Source of the DNA: Terrisporobacter sp.
GTDB lineage: Bacteria; Bacillota_A; Clostridia; Peptostreptococcales; Peptostreptococcaceae
Direction of reading: 5' to 3'
Assembly: GCA_029851945.1 (NCBI GenBank)
Contig: JARKUZ010000092.1
Span: forward strand, 4,640-68,639
DNA length: 64,000 bases
Each line of letters begins with the position of its first letter. Position 1 is the first letter of the stretch. The notes below the pieces were generated by a model. That model made no database searches. It saw nothing but the letters and a program-made list of their open reading frames with translations, and was not told where the DNA came from. The translations under genes and the position numbers were made by a program. Of this stretch, positions 63,967 to 64,000 are shown piece by piece.

Positions 63967-64000
63967 ATGAGTAATTTAAGTAAAGATTTAATAAGACAAA
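63967..64000 (+). mobile_element. Start of another IS256-family transposase gene, 3' partial
   Basis: ATG 63967 follows AGGAAGGGG by several bases and encodes MSNLSKDLIRQ, typical of IS256-type transposase N-termini. The rest lies beyond the window. The element probably begins somewhere in 63845-63950; no inverted repeat can be confirmed with only one end visible. Confidence 0.5.

Overview
The window is low-GC (AT-rich intergenic DNA, A/T-ending codons almost everywhere, strong GGAGG-type ribosome sites, occasional TTG/GTG starts). The gene families (GlpP antiterminator, Rpn-type nuclease, DUF3786, TRAP and PTS loci, an Ena-like spore protein, a type I BREX locus) suggest a Peptostreptococcaceae-type Clostridium relative (Paraclostridium, Paeniclostridium or Romboutsia kind). 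This placement is inferred from style, not from a marker gene. I saw no rRNA, tRNA or CRISPR array.

Layout. 1-4.9 kb: a partial metallophosphatase, small membrane proteins, a GNAT, a lipoprotein, and a methyltransferase plus ECF S-component pair behind a promoter-hairpin leader. 5-13.6 kb: a patchwork of small membrane genes, XRE and YtrA-type GntR regulators, an ABC exporter, and many decayed genes (lipoprotein fragment, internally deleted MATE, DUF3786, pentapeptide protein, GNAT). 13.7-22 kb: a 4Fe-4S protein, then GlpP followed by a HAD phosphatase, a complete UgpB/A/E/C-type ABC importer and a TIM-barrel protein, probably a glycerol-3-phosphate or glycerophosphodiester locus. 22-27 kb: an IS30 remnant, then uxuA with a TRAP transporter (hexuronate uptake and dehydration), then an IS3 remnant fused in frame to a surface-anchor tail. 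27-36 kb: a GntR/DUF1648 pair, an amidase-SH3 autolysin, an HD phosphohydrolase, an Na+/H+ antiporter-family protein, an ECF sigma/anti-sigma/YfjL-like module whose sigma gene is out of frame at an A7 tract, a HAD phosphatase, and an Ena-like (DUF3992) protein. 36-40.6 kb: an alpha-glucoside-type PTS operon (RpiR regulator, ChbG-like deacetylase with an apparent ATT start, EIICB, GH4 enzyme). 40.6-48.5 kb: S41 peptidase, POT transporter, nitroreductase, GNAT, DUF898, coiled-coil envelope proteins and several remnants, including an Rpn nuclease gene with a 69-bp in-frame insert.

48.7-62.7 kb is the main accessory system: a complete type I BREX phage-defence cluster (brxA, brxB, brxC, pglX, pglZ, brxL). 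One extra membrane-protein gene, isolated by hairpins on both sides, sits between pglX and pglZ. Upstream lies a gene with anomalous G-ending codons. Downstream lie frameshifted genes, an IS256 remnant and the start of another IS256-type transposase at the window edge. The setting looks like a defence island that turns over through insertion sequences.

The most useful leads are the extra BREX-embedded gene, the sigma-factor slippage site, the 23-bp-phased operator repeats before the XRE gene at 12.9 kb, the ATT start of the ChbG-like gene, the Ena-like protein, and a possible family of GC-richer structured repeats.
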